This document shows positions 11,162 through 20,787 of a stretch of DNA of 43,806 nt, piece after piece; position 1 is the first letter of the stretch; every line of letters starts with the position of its first letter. Origin of the DNA: Mnemiopsis leidyi (Eukaryota; Ctenophora; Tentaculata; Lobata; Bolinopsidae); assembly GCA_000226015.1 (NCBI GenBank), contig JH153373.1:960-44765 (forward strand). Direction: 5' to 3'. The notes below the pieces were generated by a model. The model did not search any database. It was not told where the DNA came from and saw only the letters and a list, made by a program, of their open reading frames with translations. A program made the translations under genes and the position numbers.

Positions 11162-12537
11162 AGTCAGAAGGTGCTGGAACTATCCTGGAGAAACTTCTTG
11201 TTTCCATGAAGGAAACAACACGTGATAACGATGCTAGAGAGACGCCCTTGGGACAGTTTTTGAGTAACGGCCAAGAAAACGCCTACATTACTAAGCAAGA
11301 AGAACAAGTGAGCGCCAAATTGGACAAACTGAACGACATAGCCATCCCACGGTCCGTGAGTCAGGAGAGCCTGGATGTGAGACGAGATGACGACAGTATC
11401 GTCCATCTACTGAACTCTAAGGACTACGCTCTGCCCATGCCAGAAAACAGCATGGAAGGCCCAGAAGAGAACTATTACTATCCGGGCATGTCACCTCCGG
11501 TCACTCTCCCCATTCCCAAGGACATACCCTCGGACGCTGCACAGCTGACGAGCCCTGTTGCTGACGAGCCGCTGCCATACAGTCGTCCCGTTGAGGAGCC
11601 TGATGAGACTTCCCAGTCGGAAAACCAACTAGCTGATTCACCGATGAAGTTGGAGAGAAAAGCGATCAATCTCCAGACATATCTGAAAAGAAAAAAGGAT
11701 GACGATCCGGTGGAGCCAACTAAAGAAGAACTTCCAGTTCAAGATGAGGAAAACTTACCTCCAACACCCGTCAAAACTCCGAAAGACACGGAGGTTGAGC
11801 TTGACAACGATCTGATTGAGTGGGCTAGTCAGGACACTGCCGAGACGGAAACGCAGGATATAGCAGCGACGCCTGAACTCAACAAAACTCCAGAACTCAA
11901 CAAAACTCCAGAACTCAACAAAACTCCAGAACTTAACAATAACAAAACTCCAGAACTTAACAAGACCCTTGACAGCGAATCTGGCGCAGAGAAAACTCCT
12001 CTGAAGACCCCAGAGAGTCCTCTGAAGACCCCAGAGAAAATGGAGACGTCGTTAGAGGAGCCTGATCAGGAGGAGATAGAGGCGAAAGTAGCAGCTATCA
12101 GATCTCCGTCAGGCTCACCGGTCGATAGTTTGTTGGAGGAGAAACTGGCCTCTCCTACAGCGACTGTGCCAGCTGCTGTGCCAGAGAACAAGGAGGAGGG
12201 CGAGCTGGAGCCTGAGTCAGAGGAGGAGAAACCTAAACCTCCTCGAGAGAAGAGTGTTCCCAGTGAGAAGGAGAGTAGGAGTAGGTCTCACTCTCAGAGC
12301 AGGAAGTTGAAGAAGGACAAGAAGAAGAAAAATAAGAAGAAGAAGAAGAAAGAGAGAGTCCACGACAGTGATCTTGAGGAGGATATTAGGAAATTGGAGT
12401 TGCTCAAGGCAGAGTTGGAGAGGGAGGAAAGGAGGGAAAAGAAAGAACGGGAGAAGAGACGGCAGAGAAAACGAAGTGCCAGCCCCAGAAGTGTGTCCAA
12501 GGACAAGCGTAAAAAAGAGAAGCGCCAGAGGAGATAG
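11162..12537 (+). CDS. Low-complexity charged protein with K-rich/RS-like tail (unrecognised)
   Basis: A clear acceptor (aactttcag) precedes an open exon at 11162. The first ATG is at 11206, giving 443 aa; the frame is open back to the acceptor, so the exon may instead be internal or terminal to a longer transcript. I do not recognise a folded domain. Visible features: acidic and proline-rich N-terminal half; four to five copies of KTPELN near residues 225-250; PLKTPES/PLKTPEK repeats; an acidic GELEPESEEEKPKPP stretch; then SRSRSHSQSRKLKKDKKKK, a predicted coiled coil (EDIRKLELLKAELEREERR) and an RRQRKRSASPRS tail. The composition suggests a nuclear RNA-processing or chromatin factor (inference). 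The exon takes phase 1, matching the SCAF donor at 2099, so it may be an alternative last exon of that gene; alternatively 11161 is a trans-splice acceptor of an independent gene. Confidence 0.7.
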
Positions 12538-13698
12538 TGATATGAATATTTGATTTAGACAGGTTGTTTTCCATTTTGATATTTTGTACTAGATTTGAGA
12601 CAAATGGCGTAGGTTGAAGTATTTATTGGTAAATTTGTTATGTTATCACCGGAGTTGGAAGATGCATTTTCTTGTCACTGTGCCGAGAACCTTTTATCGA
12701 TGATATACTATTAACTTAATATTGATAGTGATACACATTTTTTCGACGTAGTCGGTATTCGAGGGCTTCCTATAAGTATGTGAACTTTGACTACGTTAAG
12801 CATTAAACGTCAGAAAAGCTCGATAATTTTAGATTTTCAGTATTTAACGATTCAATTTCAAGTACACAGAATTATGTGAAAACATTTAAGTCGTAAACGA
12901 ATGTTTATTATTTGCTAAGTAATCTTACTGTATGCCAATTGCCTATCATTGGCGAAAATGTCGATTCTTTATTCCATACATTAACGTAGTGAATTTCAAA
13001 CTTAATTTAAGCCTGATTATAAATATAATCTTGAATTATTCCACAGACACGCAGAAAATGTTTTAACCGATGATCATGCATTTTTTTTAGCTTGGAACAA
13101 CAAATGAAATTGATTCAGTAAAATTGGATCTCAATCACCATTTCCATTGAATCCTTTATGTTTATTTGATGTTATGAGGGTCTGAAGTTTTGCTAATCAT
13201 GAACTTATGATGCCGAGTCTTTGCTGTGATCACATCAAATTCTATTTCAACAATGCTTGATGATTAGTACTTAGAGTTAACGATTTGTGATATTCATATA
13301 CAAATACAAAAGATATTAGTGATTAGGTATGCAATCCCTGTTTTTCCAGATAAATTTGCTTAAAGTTGAAATCTAAAAGTAAAAAAGGACATCAAAGGCT
13401 GAATTTTAGAAATGATAAACTCGATCTCAACTCTATCTTACAGTTACTGCATATTATCACGTACTACTTTATTTTTAAGTTTGAATTTTGTTTCGACAGA
13501 AATGTGTTTCCTTGTCTCTTATAATATGGCATAGTATATAGTGCCTGTGATTCTGAAAGTGAAAGTTGATACTGATATGATCAATGAACATAATCGCTGT
13601 GATTGTAAATTAAGGTTCATGATCAGTAATAAATCTGACAGTAAGAGGTCCAAATTGAGTCTCATGTTTGAGAGTCTCTCTCCTAGTACATAGTACTA
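12538..13698. other. 3' flank, noncoding
   Basis: AT-rich sequence with no supported exon, RNA gene or repeat. It likely includes the 3' UTR of the preceding gene; AATAAA occurs near 13628. Confidence 0.5.
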
Positions 13699-14488
13699 GT
13701 AGGTTGATAACATACTGTCGCGTCGCGGCCATCACGCATTTCTGGCCTGGCGACAGAAATTCTACTAGAGTCACCACGAAAAATGGAGAAGGAGAGAGTT
13801 ACCGGCAAAGGGTTACCGGGCGATGCGCGGCTCTCTCTACGTTTAGCAACATTTAGCCTGAGGTCCCCAGGTAAGCAAAGGGACGATGCCAGATGCGCGT
13901 CTAGAATTTCTACTTCTAGACGCGCATCGTCTTGGTGATACCCGACTCTCGCAGATCAAAGCTGAACGTTTCATTAGAACGGTAGACGGTTACAATCTCG
14001 TCGATTGTCAAGGTGTATATATAACCCGCGCGCGGCTCGCAGTTTGCTGTTCTCCTGGCGAGAACGTTAGACGGATATCATCTCGTCAAAAAAGCTAGAG
14101 CTCACACAGCGATAAAGCGCGCGCAGCGCGAGCCACAGGGCTATGTTGGCTCAGCAAACAACTATTGGCCATATGCATAATGAAACAATAAAAATATTGG
14201 ACCCATAATGCAAATGCCAACCCTTGTTTGTTGTTTGATGATGCTACATGCTAGCATCATTATTTTGCTCTAACCAGAACCCTTTTGCGCGCATCGTGCG
14301 CGCCACCAGAGGAAGCAGCCGCTCGCGTGCACAACCACCTGGTTTGGTAAAATCATAATTTACTTATTCATTATTCTTTTTGTTGGATCATTTATCGAGT
14401 CAACGGGCGATGCGCGTCTAGAATTTCTTCGTCAGGCCAGAAATGCGTGACAGCGCGTGATGGCCGCGACAGTAGGTTATCAACCTAC
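13699..14488. mobile_element. Non-autonomous TIR element (~790 bp)
   Basis: Long imperfect terminal inverted repeats of about 60 bp. The left end begins GTAGGTTGATAAC..TACTGTCGCG and includes GCGGCCATCACGC and ACGCATTTCTGGCCTG. The right end carries the reverse complement of each block. The interior holds GATGCGCGTCTAGAATTTCT and its inverse, GC-rich CGCGCGCAGCGCG motifs, and two degraded copies of the small TTG-ended element (near 13935-14000 and 14020-14093). It has no transposase frame. No convincing target-site duplication was found at the chosen ends. Confidence 0.75.
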
Positions 14489-14538
14489 AATTATCGAGAT
14501 AATTGTGCATAAAATGTCATTGTATTATTTGTTGTCCG

Positions 14539-14592
14539 TTGTCGCGGTGTTGTCGACGTGTTACAGCTGACTCGCGGATATCATTTCGTCAA
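14539..14592 (+). mobile_element. Short TTG-ended element, copy with no visible target duplication
   Basis: Starts TTGTCGCGGTG and ends GGATATCATTTCGTCAA, the two end types of the miniature family described at 36731-36788. The right flank immediately repeats TCGCGGTGATACC, as if a second truncated copy is abutted. No matching 8-bp flanks. Confidence 0.55.
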
Positions 14593-14624
14593 TCGCGGTG
14601 ATACCTTGTCTGGGGACCTTTGTA

Positions 14625-14700
14625 CGGCAGCGCGCACCCTCCTGTCATTTTATTCGCTTCGAATGAGTGTCAGACAAAGTCATGCAAGGGGACCCCAGTC
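14625..14700 (+). repeat. TTCGAAGCGAA-containing repeat, copy 1
   Basis: GCGCGCACCCTCCTGTCATT followed by TTATTCGCTTCGAATGAG and CAGACAAAGTC. Homologous blocks occur in the opposite orientation near 41151-41275 and 41437-41545, and partly at 41640-41695. Confidence 0.65.
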
Positions 14701-14959
14701 TTTGTTGATTTGCAACCGATCAAAGGGAAACGTAGAAAATGGAAAAGCCGCACAGCTCCCGGTAAGGTGATACCCGACTTTTGCAGCTCAAAGCTGAACG
14801 AGAGTTTAAACTGGTTAGTACATGGATGCTAATTATGAGAGGGGTTTACGGCTGTTGCTTTATAATATTATACTTAGAGTTTCTATTTCTACTGTGTACA
14901 ACATTTAACATTGCAGACGAGAAAATAAAACTTGTTTAACTTGAAAACTTGTTTAACTG

Positions 14960-15450
14960 TTCATTTAGCTTAAATGACCAATAAAAGTTGCATGTGCATA
15001 TAAGCAATAAGGCAAAGGAAACATATACGGTGTCAGAACATGATCTGCCTCGTACGTTTGCGCATTGCCATGGCCCAGTAGGTTTTTAACTGGACCAATG
15101 GGCTTATTTGGCTTCTGTAGATGTGTTATATTCGCCTGTCCAATAGGGTCAAGGTAAGAATTCGTATCAAAGCTCCTGTTAATAGTTAATGATGTCAGCA
15201 AAACGTCTATGAACCGAGTTCGTAGAATATTTCAAGAGTTCATTAGGGATCCCATCCGGACCATTCGCCCGCCCATTCTTTAAACTTCTAGCCGCAGCAC
15301 CAATTTCATCACATGTAAAAGGGGAAGCCAGAGGCCGAGGAGGTCCAATGAATGGTTTCAAAGGGGCCTTATCTCGGGTGAGCTGTTGTTCTACAGCTGC
15401 TTTACCGGCATCAGTAGCAATTAAGCACCCTTGCTCCTTGTGAACGCCAG
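14960..15450 (-). mobile_element. LINE reverse-transcriptase remnant
   Basis: Minus-strand translation gives segments typical of the start of a non-LTR retrotransposon RT domain: LKNGRANGPDGIPNELLKY (15179-15361 frame), preceded by a PFIGPPRPLASPFTCDEIG stretch, and, after a frame change near 15190, QANITHLQKPNKPIGPVKNL. Downstream RT motifs such as the catalytic YxDD are absent; similarity stops near 15070. It is a decayed fragment without endonuclease or full RT. Confidence 0.75.
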
Positions 15451-16305
15451 ATAGATGATGAAACTTTAGAATTATTAAGACAAATTACTGAGACAAATTA
15501 TTGAGACAAACAGTAAGTAAGTAAGTAAGAATTGCGCCCGCTTTGTTTGGTCCCAGGTGGACGCCTAAGATTTCCATCTCTCTTTCAGACTATAGATACC
15601 GCTATGAAGTTGCAGCCAGCCATCGTAAACTGAATACTTTGATAAATGATGATATTCACTACGAATTTTTGTAAACTAGATACCACAGTCTGCAATGAAG
15701 TAAGAGCAACGGCTAACTAAAAACTAAAGCGTTTTGCGAACGTTGAAATTAATAGTTATCACACTACCAAGCGCGGTGCTTGGATCCTGAACGAGAGTCC
15801 ACGCTAGAATTACAAAGACCAGGTGAAGCTGAAAGGTAGAAACGCATTCAGACTTAATGGCGGCAACTCCACGTCCAAACCCTCTGCTGAGTGCTGCGCG
15901 TTCCTAAAACTCGTCATACCGTAACACGTAAATGTTGGCGACACAGTGTCGCAGTCGCAGACGCAGTAACGTCCTTTCTTGTTTCCTGTTGTTGTAAAAA
16001 CGTTCGCGGTTTCCTCCAGGTAGGGGGTCATATCTTTTGTTCAGTACATCGTTGTTAAATCGTTTCTAAGTGTTGAATGTTAATTTGTTGAGTTTTTGCT
16101 ACAACAATCTATAAGTACAAAGACACCGATATTGTCGATTTTCCGCTATATTTTATTTTTGCTAACTATACCCGCAATCTTAAATCAATTCACATTTCCC
16201 CTGTCCTCACGTTACGTATTGAAATTTAATTATTCAAAAAAATGTTCATATAACGGCTTACGCGCCTATTCACCTTTAAATACCAAGATTTGGTGCACAT
16301 AGGAA
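15451..16305. other. Unassigned sequence
   Basis: Contains a GTAAGTAAGTAAGTAAG run near 15512 and an open minus-strand frame at 15810-16031 with a Cys-rich CVCDCDTVSPTF stretch that I could not assign or confirm as an exon. Possibly more retroelement debris. Confidence 0.4.
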
Positions 16306-16680
16306 GTAATTTCAGTCAGCAGTCAGTGTAATGCGCGGCACATCATTTATTTCATCTGTTACGTAATTTAAATTGTCTTTACGTAGGAGCAGGTGGGACA
16401 CCGGACACGTCCATCTACCTACCCACCCCCAAAATCCGACCACTTTAAATCATCTACTTTACTTTTTGCCTTCGACAAAAAGNNNNNNNNNNNNNNAATT
16501 TCAGTCAGCAGTCAGTGTAATGCGCGGCACATCATTTATTTCATCTGTTACGTATTTAAATTGCTTTACATAGGAGCAGGTGGGACACCGGACACGTCCA
16601 TCTACCTACCACCCCCAATCCGACCACTTTAAACCATCTACTTTACTTTTTTGCCTTCAACAAAAAAGTATTAGAGATGG
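16306..16680. repeat. Near-identical direct duplication around a 14-N assembly gap
   Basis: The block from about 16306 to 16482 recurs from about 16497 to 16668: CAGTCAGCAGTCAGTGTAAT, then TGGGACACCGGACACGTCCA and others, in the same order. The copies differ mainly by one-base length changes. The run of N lies at 16483-16496. This looks like two haplotypes or reads of one locus joined across a gap, though a true tandem duplication is possible. Confidence 0.85.
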
Positions 16681-16975
16681 AAAAAATAAAATGATCTCCT
16701 AAAGTGCCTGTTTAGTTAAAACACCATTGTTGGTTCTTTGCTTGCTTTCAATGTTGCTTCATGATATTTTATACTTGAACACAGGTAAAAAGAGCGGCAG
16801 AGCTTCTTCAGCCAAACTAAAATTTTGTAATCTGATTGGTAGTTGTTACACGTGGGGCTCCTGAAAGATTCTAGATCTTTTGAATGAGACCCTCCTCAGT
16901 TAGCCCAGAATATTATCAAGTGTAAAATGAGCTGATCCATGCAAGAATCTCACAAAATATTGTGAGGCAAACTAT

Positions 16976-17193
16976 TAGGAACGGTATTCTTGGGGAAGTG
17001 TCTCAAATTTTCGATACTTAAACACATCATTCCTCAAAATTTATGGGCCCTAGCTTAGTTCTCGGTAGTGGAATACTCTCAAATTGTCCTATGGATACAG
17101 ATTGATCTCCAAAATCAAAGGTAGGAGCCTTACCTCTAGAGAAATGGGGTTTAAAATTTGAGACACCTCCCCACGAATACTGTTCCTTATTGA
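16976..17193. mobile_element. Nested foldback MITE (~217 bp)
   Basis: Inverted arms: GGAACGGTATTCTTGGGGAA..GTGTCTCAAATTTT on the left and the reverse complement of GGAACAGTATTCGTGGGGAG..GTGTCTCAAATTTT on the right. CAAACTATT occurs just outside each end (16968-16976 and 17194-17202), a likely 9-bp target duplication. The arms resemble those of the foldback at 23171-23275. Confidence 0.7.
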
Positions 17194-17459
17194 CAAACTA
17201 TTGAGTATATATCATCTTCACAACAAGTTACTCACCCTTTGATCAAGTAATAACCAATGAAGAGAAAATTTTATTTCCTCCAAGAAAACCAATTGCACCT
17301 CGCCTGTTAGCTGTCTCTCCAAAAAAATTAGGCCATGAAAAACTTACCTCTATGGCCAGTGTAGTTTATGCAATCCTTTCTATTAACAGGTGTGCAACAG
17401 CCTATCATACTTCTCCTGATTTTAATTCCTGGACTGAATTCTTTATTATCCTATTAGAA

Positions 17460-17530
17460 TTAGTTCGAGTCCCAGATCCACCAACCCTAGAGGAGTGCGC
17501 TAAGGTCATTCGCCTATGGAATCTCCTTTA
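17460..17530 (+). repeat. SINE-like fragment with B-box
   Basis: GTTCGAGTCC matches a pol III B-box core and is followed by CCAACCCTAGAGGAGTGCGC and TAAGG. A homologous arrangement lies at about 885-955 in a SCAF intron. Confidence 0.55.
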
Positions 17531-17614
17531 GTCAACACAGCCGAATGACCGGGAAACTGAGGGTTAAATGAGGAGGGTCTCCGTCAAAAGATCTAGAATC
17601 TTTCAGGAGCCCCA

Positions 17615-17902
17615 TCAGTATAACTGCTTAACTGTAAAAGCCTGGGTACTGGTGTAAGAAAATCCAAAAATACAAAGTATCAGGAGTTTTGAATTACAAT
17701 TCACAATACAAATATTTTTCGATATATGATATTGAAACTCCTCTTGTGATGCTGAATGCATTCGAAAAGATTTTTTATTGTGTAACCAAACTACTTAGCC
17801 AAAATTATTAATTTTTCAACAAATTCTGATTTAATCATTATCATATTGAGAATAATCATTTTATTGGATTATCCTTGTATCCTTTGTAAATACTTTCAGA
17901 GA
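17615..17902. other. TELO2 upstream region
   Basis: AT-rich. It ends with a strong 3' splice-site pattern, tactttcag at 17899, three bases before the TELO2 ATG. No promoter motif recognised. Confidence 0.5.
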
Positions 17903-20473
17903 ATGTCCTCTAAAGAATGGAGTGAAGTGGAACTCAGAATAAAGCACTCCAGCTCTGTGGAAGAACTAAAGAAGAGTCTTGAAGATAGTCAATCACTGTT
18001 TTTCGTGATTTCATCTAGTGCCTCCAATCTCACTGATGCAGAAAAGCTCACTCTAAGTGAATCAACTGGAATTCAGCAGGAATGGATTTTTAATGTTCCT
18101 TCTACAGACCAACAATCAAGCTTTCTGATAAAATTTTCTCGCTATTTGAAAATACTTTTGGAGGATGTTGCTATAAAATGGCTTTCTAAAATAAGTGAGC
18201 ATGAAAAGAAGAAACTGTACTATTCAAATTTCATATATGGTCCTGTTATGGATTGTTTTTTGACAATTTTATCATCATTAAAGCAAGGTAGGCATTTAAA
18301 GGTTTTGCAAGCAAGTTATGATGTTTTGAAGCAATTTGTTAGCGTTGGTAGATTACAGCAGCTTATTGTTGAAAAGTCTCTTGCTAGATCAAATGTGGAA
18401 ATTGAGTCATTAGCCACTCATTTGTGTAATATTCCTGAATCTATTGATAATAAAATGAATTTGCTAAACACTCATCATCTATTTGAAAGGAAGAACTATA
18501 TTGTTGTTTTGATGCAGAATATACTTGGAGCTCTTGAACGGTTACAAAATCAATCTTCAGTCAAATATGATTTTGTTGGGAAACTTGTTGGAAAGCTTGC
18601 AGTTCTTGGTGACAGAAATGTGGTTGTTCAGTGTTTGTTAGAGTTTGTGAACAGGGGTCATGAAAACGGTGAGCAAATCAGTGAAGTTTTAACATTTGTG
18701 TCATCACAGCATCTTGAAGCAGTTACATTACCATTCTTCACATGTGATTATATTCCTTTTAAAGAACTAAAGCAGTTCATCAATGTCATATTTGGACCTA
18801 AGATTGTTCTCATAGGAAAACTCTGCACCCTAATGTATCACCGCCTCATTTTTATCAAATATTTCAAGGATGTTCGCCCAAAATATCTTTTATTTTACCC
18901 ATTAACTACTCGAGAAGAACGGAGATATTTGCTGACCAAAACACTGTTTGAGTTGCTCACTGTTTGGGGGAACAAAAGCTCGGTAGATCTCCAGCCATAT
19001 GAACACCATTTGGCGCTTTGTGAATCCATCATTATTTGCTTTTATTACATGGATAATGATGAGCGATTGATAATAAAGGAAAAAATAATGATGCTTCTGG
19101 CTGCAGGCATGCCGGTTCATCTAGATTCAAACCATTCAGATTTTAGGAGAGCTGGAATGGTTACAGCAGAAATATTAACTCAATTCTTGGGCATCAGCAC
19201 AGATTCGCCTCTTAAGTTTGACTATGAAGAAACAGCAGATACACGAAAATTGAAATCTCTCCTTGAGGGATATACTGAGGAAGACTTTGTGGTTAAAGAA
19301 GCTCCTGCCCAGCTCATCATAGAGTCTGATCAGAAAGTGCCTGACAAATTTACCGACTTGGACAGCGATGATGACGAAGATGACTTAAGGCCTTTTTCCT
19401 CTTCTGACAAAAACTTAGCTTCTGTTAAGCCTCCTGTGTACCTGAAGGAGTGCATTGAGATTTTGACAGAAACAAGAGATGCTGAGAAGGACTTTGACAA
19501 AATAGCAGTTACTTTGAGGACACTCCCTCGTCTCCTAGCTGAGGCTAAAGGAAGTGTAGACGAGTTAGCACTGGAGATAACCCAGATTATCCTTTCTTTA
19601 TCAAGTGAGTTTTACATGGAAGACTTTATTGAGTGCCGAAAAAGAATCCTGGTAAATTGTGCTGTTGTTGCGCCTCGAACTGTTGCAGATTATTTATCTT
19701 ATCAATTCTATGAGGACAATTACACCATTGGACACAGGTTAGACATTCTCGATGTGATAGTTCAAGCATCTAGAGAGCTTAGCAGAATAGAGGTGAGTCC
19801 TTCAGAAGATCAAATCGAAAAAACCAAGATGTTAAACATGAAACCATGGGAAATAGAAGTCATGGAGAGATTAAAGAAAAAGACCAAACGCTTCAACTCA
19901 GCTACCAAAATTGCAATCGGTAAAGAAAACAAGTTCAACCCTGTTTGTGGTAACTTTTTCTATGCCCTCATGAATCAATATGACAAAGAGTTGAGAACTT
20001 TGAACCTAACTGAAGAAGACACTTTAGTTCTGGGTCGTCTCATATACACACTGGGAGTAGTGCTTCACTGTGCCAGCAATGCCCCTGCGGCCCCTAACAT
20101 GGGTAAAACTCTTCTAGATTTTGTGCGAGTTTTTACTGATATCTACGTCTTGGATGAGTATGTGAAGCAGAGCATATTGTTTGCTACAAGCATAGTTGCG
20201 CAGATATCTCCTGTAGCAGTGATGACTGCCGAGATTTATCCCCAGCTGATGGACATCAGATTGTGGGCCGAGGAACTGTTGACTGACACAATCTCTGCTG
20301 ATACCACTGAGCTAGCCGTTTATGCGCTGGATATCATGGACACTGTCATCGGCAGAGGCCTGTTTCCCTCTGATATCAACAGTTTGTCTAAGGAGTACAC
20401 TCCTCTCAGTTTGAAAGACACTGTGATTAATTCTAATCCGAAAATTTCAGAGATTAGTAGTAGTGAATCATGA
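17903..20473 (+). CDS. TELO2: TELO2 (Tel2), TTT-complex subunit
   Basis: One uninterrupted 856-aa frame starting MSSKEWSEVEL. I chose ATG 17903 over the upstream in-frame ATG at 17846 because a splice acceptor ends at 17899. Helical-repeat protein; human TELO2 is of similar length. The C-terminal region aligns well with TELO2: YLKECIEILT, VADYLSYQFYEDNYTIGHR, DILDVIVQASRELS, a CGNFFYALMNQYD segment, then LVLGRLIYTLGVV..MGKTLLDFV. An acidic linker near residues 485-495 (DLDSDDDEDD) has the DSDDD/E form that, when phosphorylated by CK2 in mammals, binds PIH1D1 of R2TP. TELO2 with TTI1/TTI2 and HSP90 matures PIKK kinases such as ATM, ATR and mTOR. It is the first of four same-strand genes. The intronless CDS is unusual for a gene this long but shows no decay, so a functional gene, not a retrocopy, is the simplest reading. 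Confidence 0.95.
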   Translation: MSSKEWSEVELRIKHSSSVEELKKSLEDSQSLFFVISSSASNLTDAEKLTLSESTGIQQEWIFNVPSTDQQSSFLIKFSRYLKILLEDVAIKWLSKISEHEKKKLYYSNFIYGPVMDCFLTILSSLKQGRHLKVLQASYDVLKQFVSVGRLQQLIVEKSLARSNVEIESLATHLCNIPESIDNKMNLLNTHHLFERKNYIVVLMQNILGALERLQNQSSVKYDFVGKLVGKLAVLGDRNVVVQCLLEFVNRGHENGEQISEVLTFVSSQHLEAVTLPFFTCDYIPFKELKQFINVIFGPKIVLIGKLCTLMYHRLIFIKYFKDVRPKYLLFYPLTTREERRYLLTKTLFELLTVWGNKSSVDLQPYEHHLALCESIIICFYYMDNDERLIIKEKIMMLLAAGMPVHLDSNHSDFRRAGMVTAEILTQFLGISTDSPLKFDYEETADTRKLKSLLEGYTEEDFVVKEAPAQLIIESDQKVPDKFTDLDSDDDEDDLRPFSSSDKNLASVKPPVYLKECIEILTETRDAEKDFDKIAVTLRTLPRLLAEAKGSVDELALEITQIILSLSSEFYMEDFIECRKRILVNCAVVAPRTVADYLSYQFYEDNYTIGHRLDILDVIVQASRELSRIEVSPSEDQIEKTKMLNMKPWEIEVMERLKKKTKRFNSATKIAIGKENKFNPVCGNFFYALMNQYDKELRTLNLTEEDTLVLGRLIYTLGVVLHCASNAPAAPNMGKTLLDFVRVFTDIYVLDEYVKQSILFATSIVAQISPVAVMTAEIYPQLMDIRLWAEELLTDTISADTTELAVYALDIMDTVIGRGLFPSDINSLSKEYTPLSLKDTVINSNPKISEISSSES

Positions 20474-20787
20474 TAATTTGCACATTTTTATGAGTTTCTA
20501 TATGATCTGGATTGTGACAGCTGACACTAGATAACGGTCCCTTATCTTTTTTTATATATTTTTTACATCTAAAACTTGTCCATTTCATTTAGCAAAAAGT
20601 GTTCTTGAAATTTTGTGGGGTTCTGCTTCGTGATATTTTGTAAATATTCAAATCTTAATTACTCCTTTTTTTTGCCATTTTAATATAATTTATATTTTGA
20701 GTAAACATTGACTGAGGGTTACTCGGTCCCCAACCAACCAACCAAAAACAATAACCATAAACGATCCTGTAGAGAAAAGTGAACGTT

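Larger units (their letters stand above)
16853..17614. mobile_element. Foldback element with ~60-bp inverted ends, containing nested repeats
   Basis: TGGGGCTCCTGAAAGATTCT and following TCTAGATCTTTTG..GAGACCCTCCTCA at 16853-16912 return inverted at about 17550-17614. Inside it is a second foldback (16976-17193) and a SINE-like block (17460-17530). No transposase coding is visible. Confidence 0.75.

Noticed and set aside
15810..16031. 73-aa minus-strand Cys-rich frame
   Set aside because: No homology recognised and no convincing exon partners; lies among repeat debris.
17846..17902. Upstream in-frame ATG extending TELO2 by 19 residues
   Set aside because: A splice acceptor separates it from ATG 17903, and the extension is not TELO2-like.
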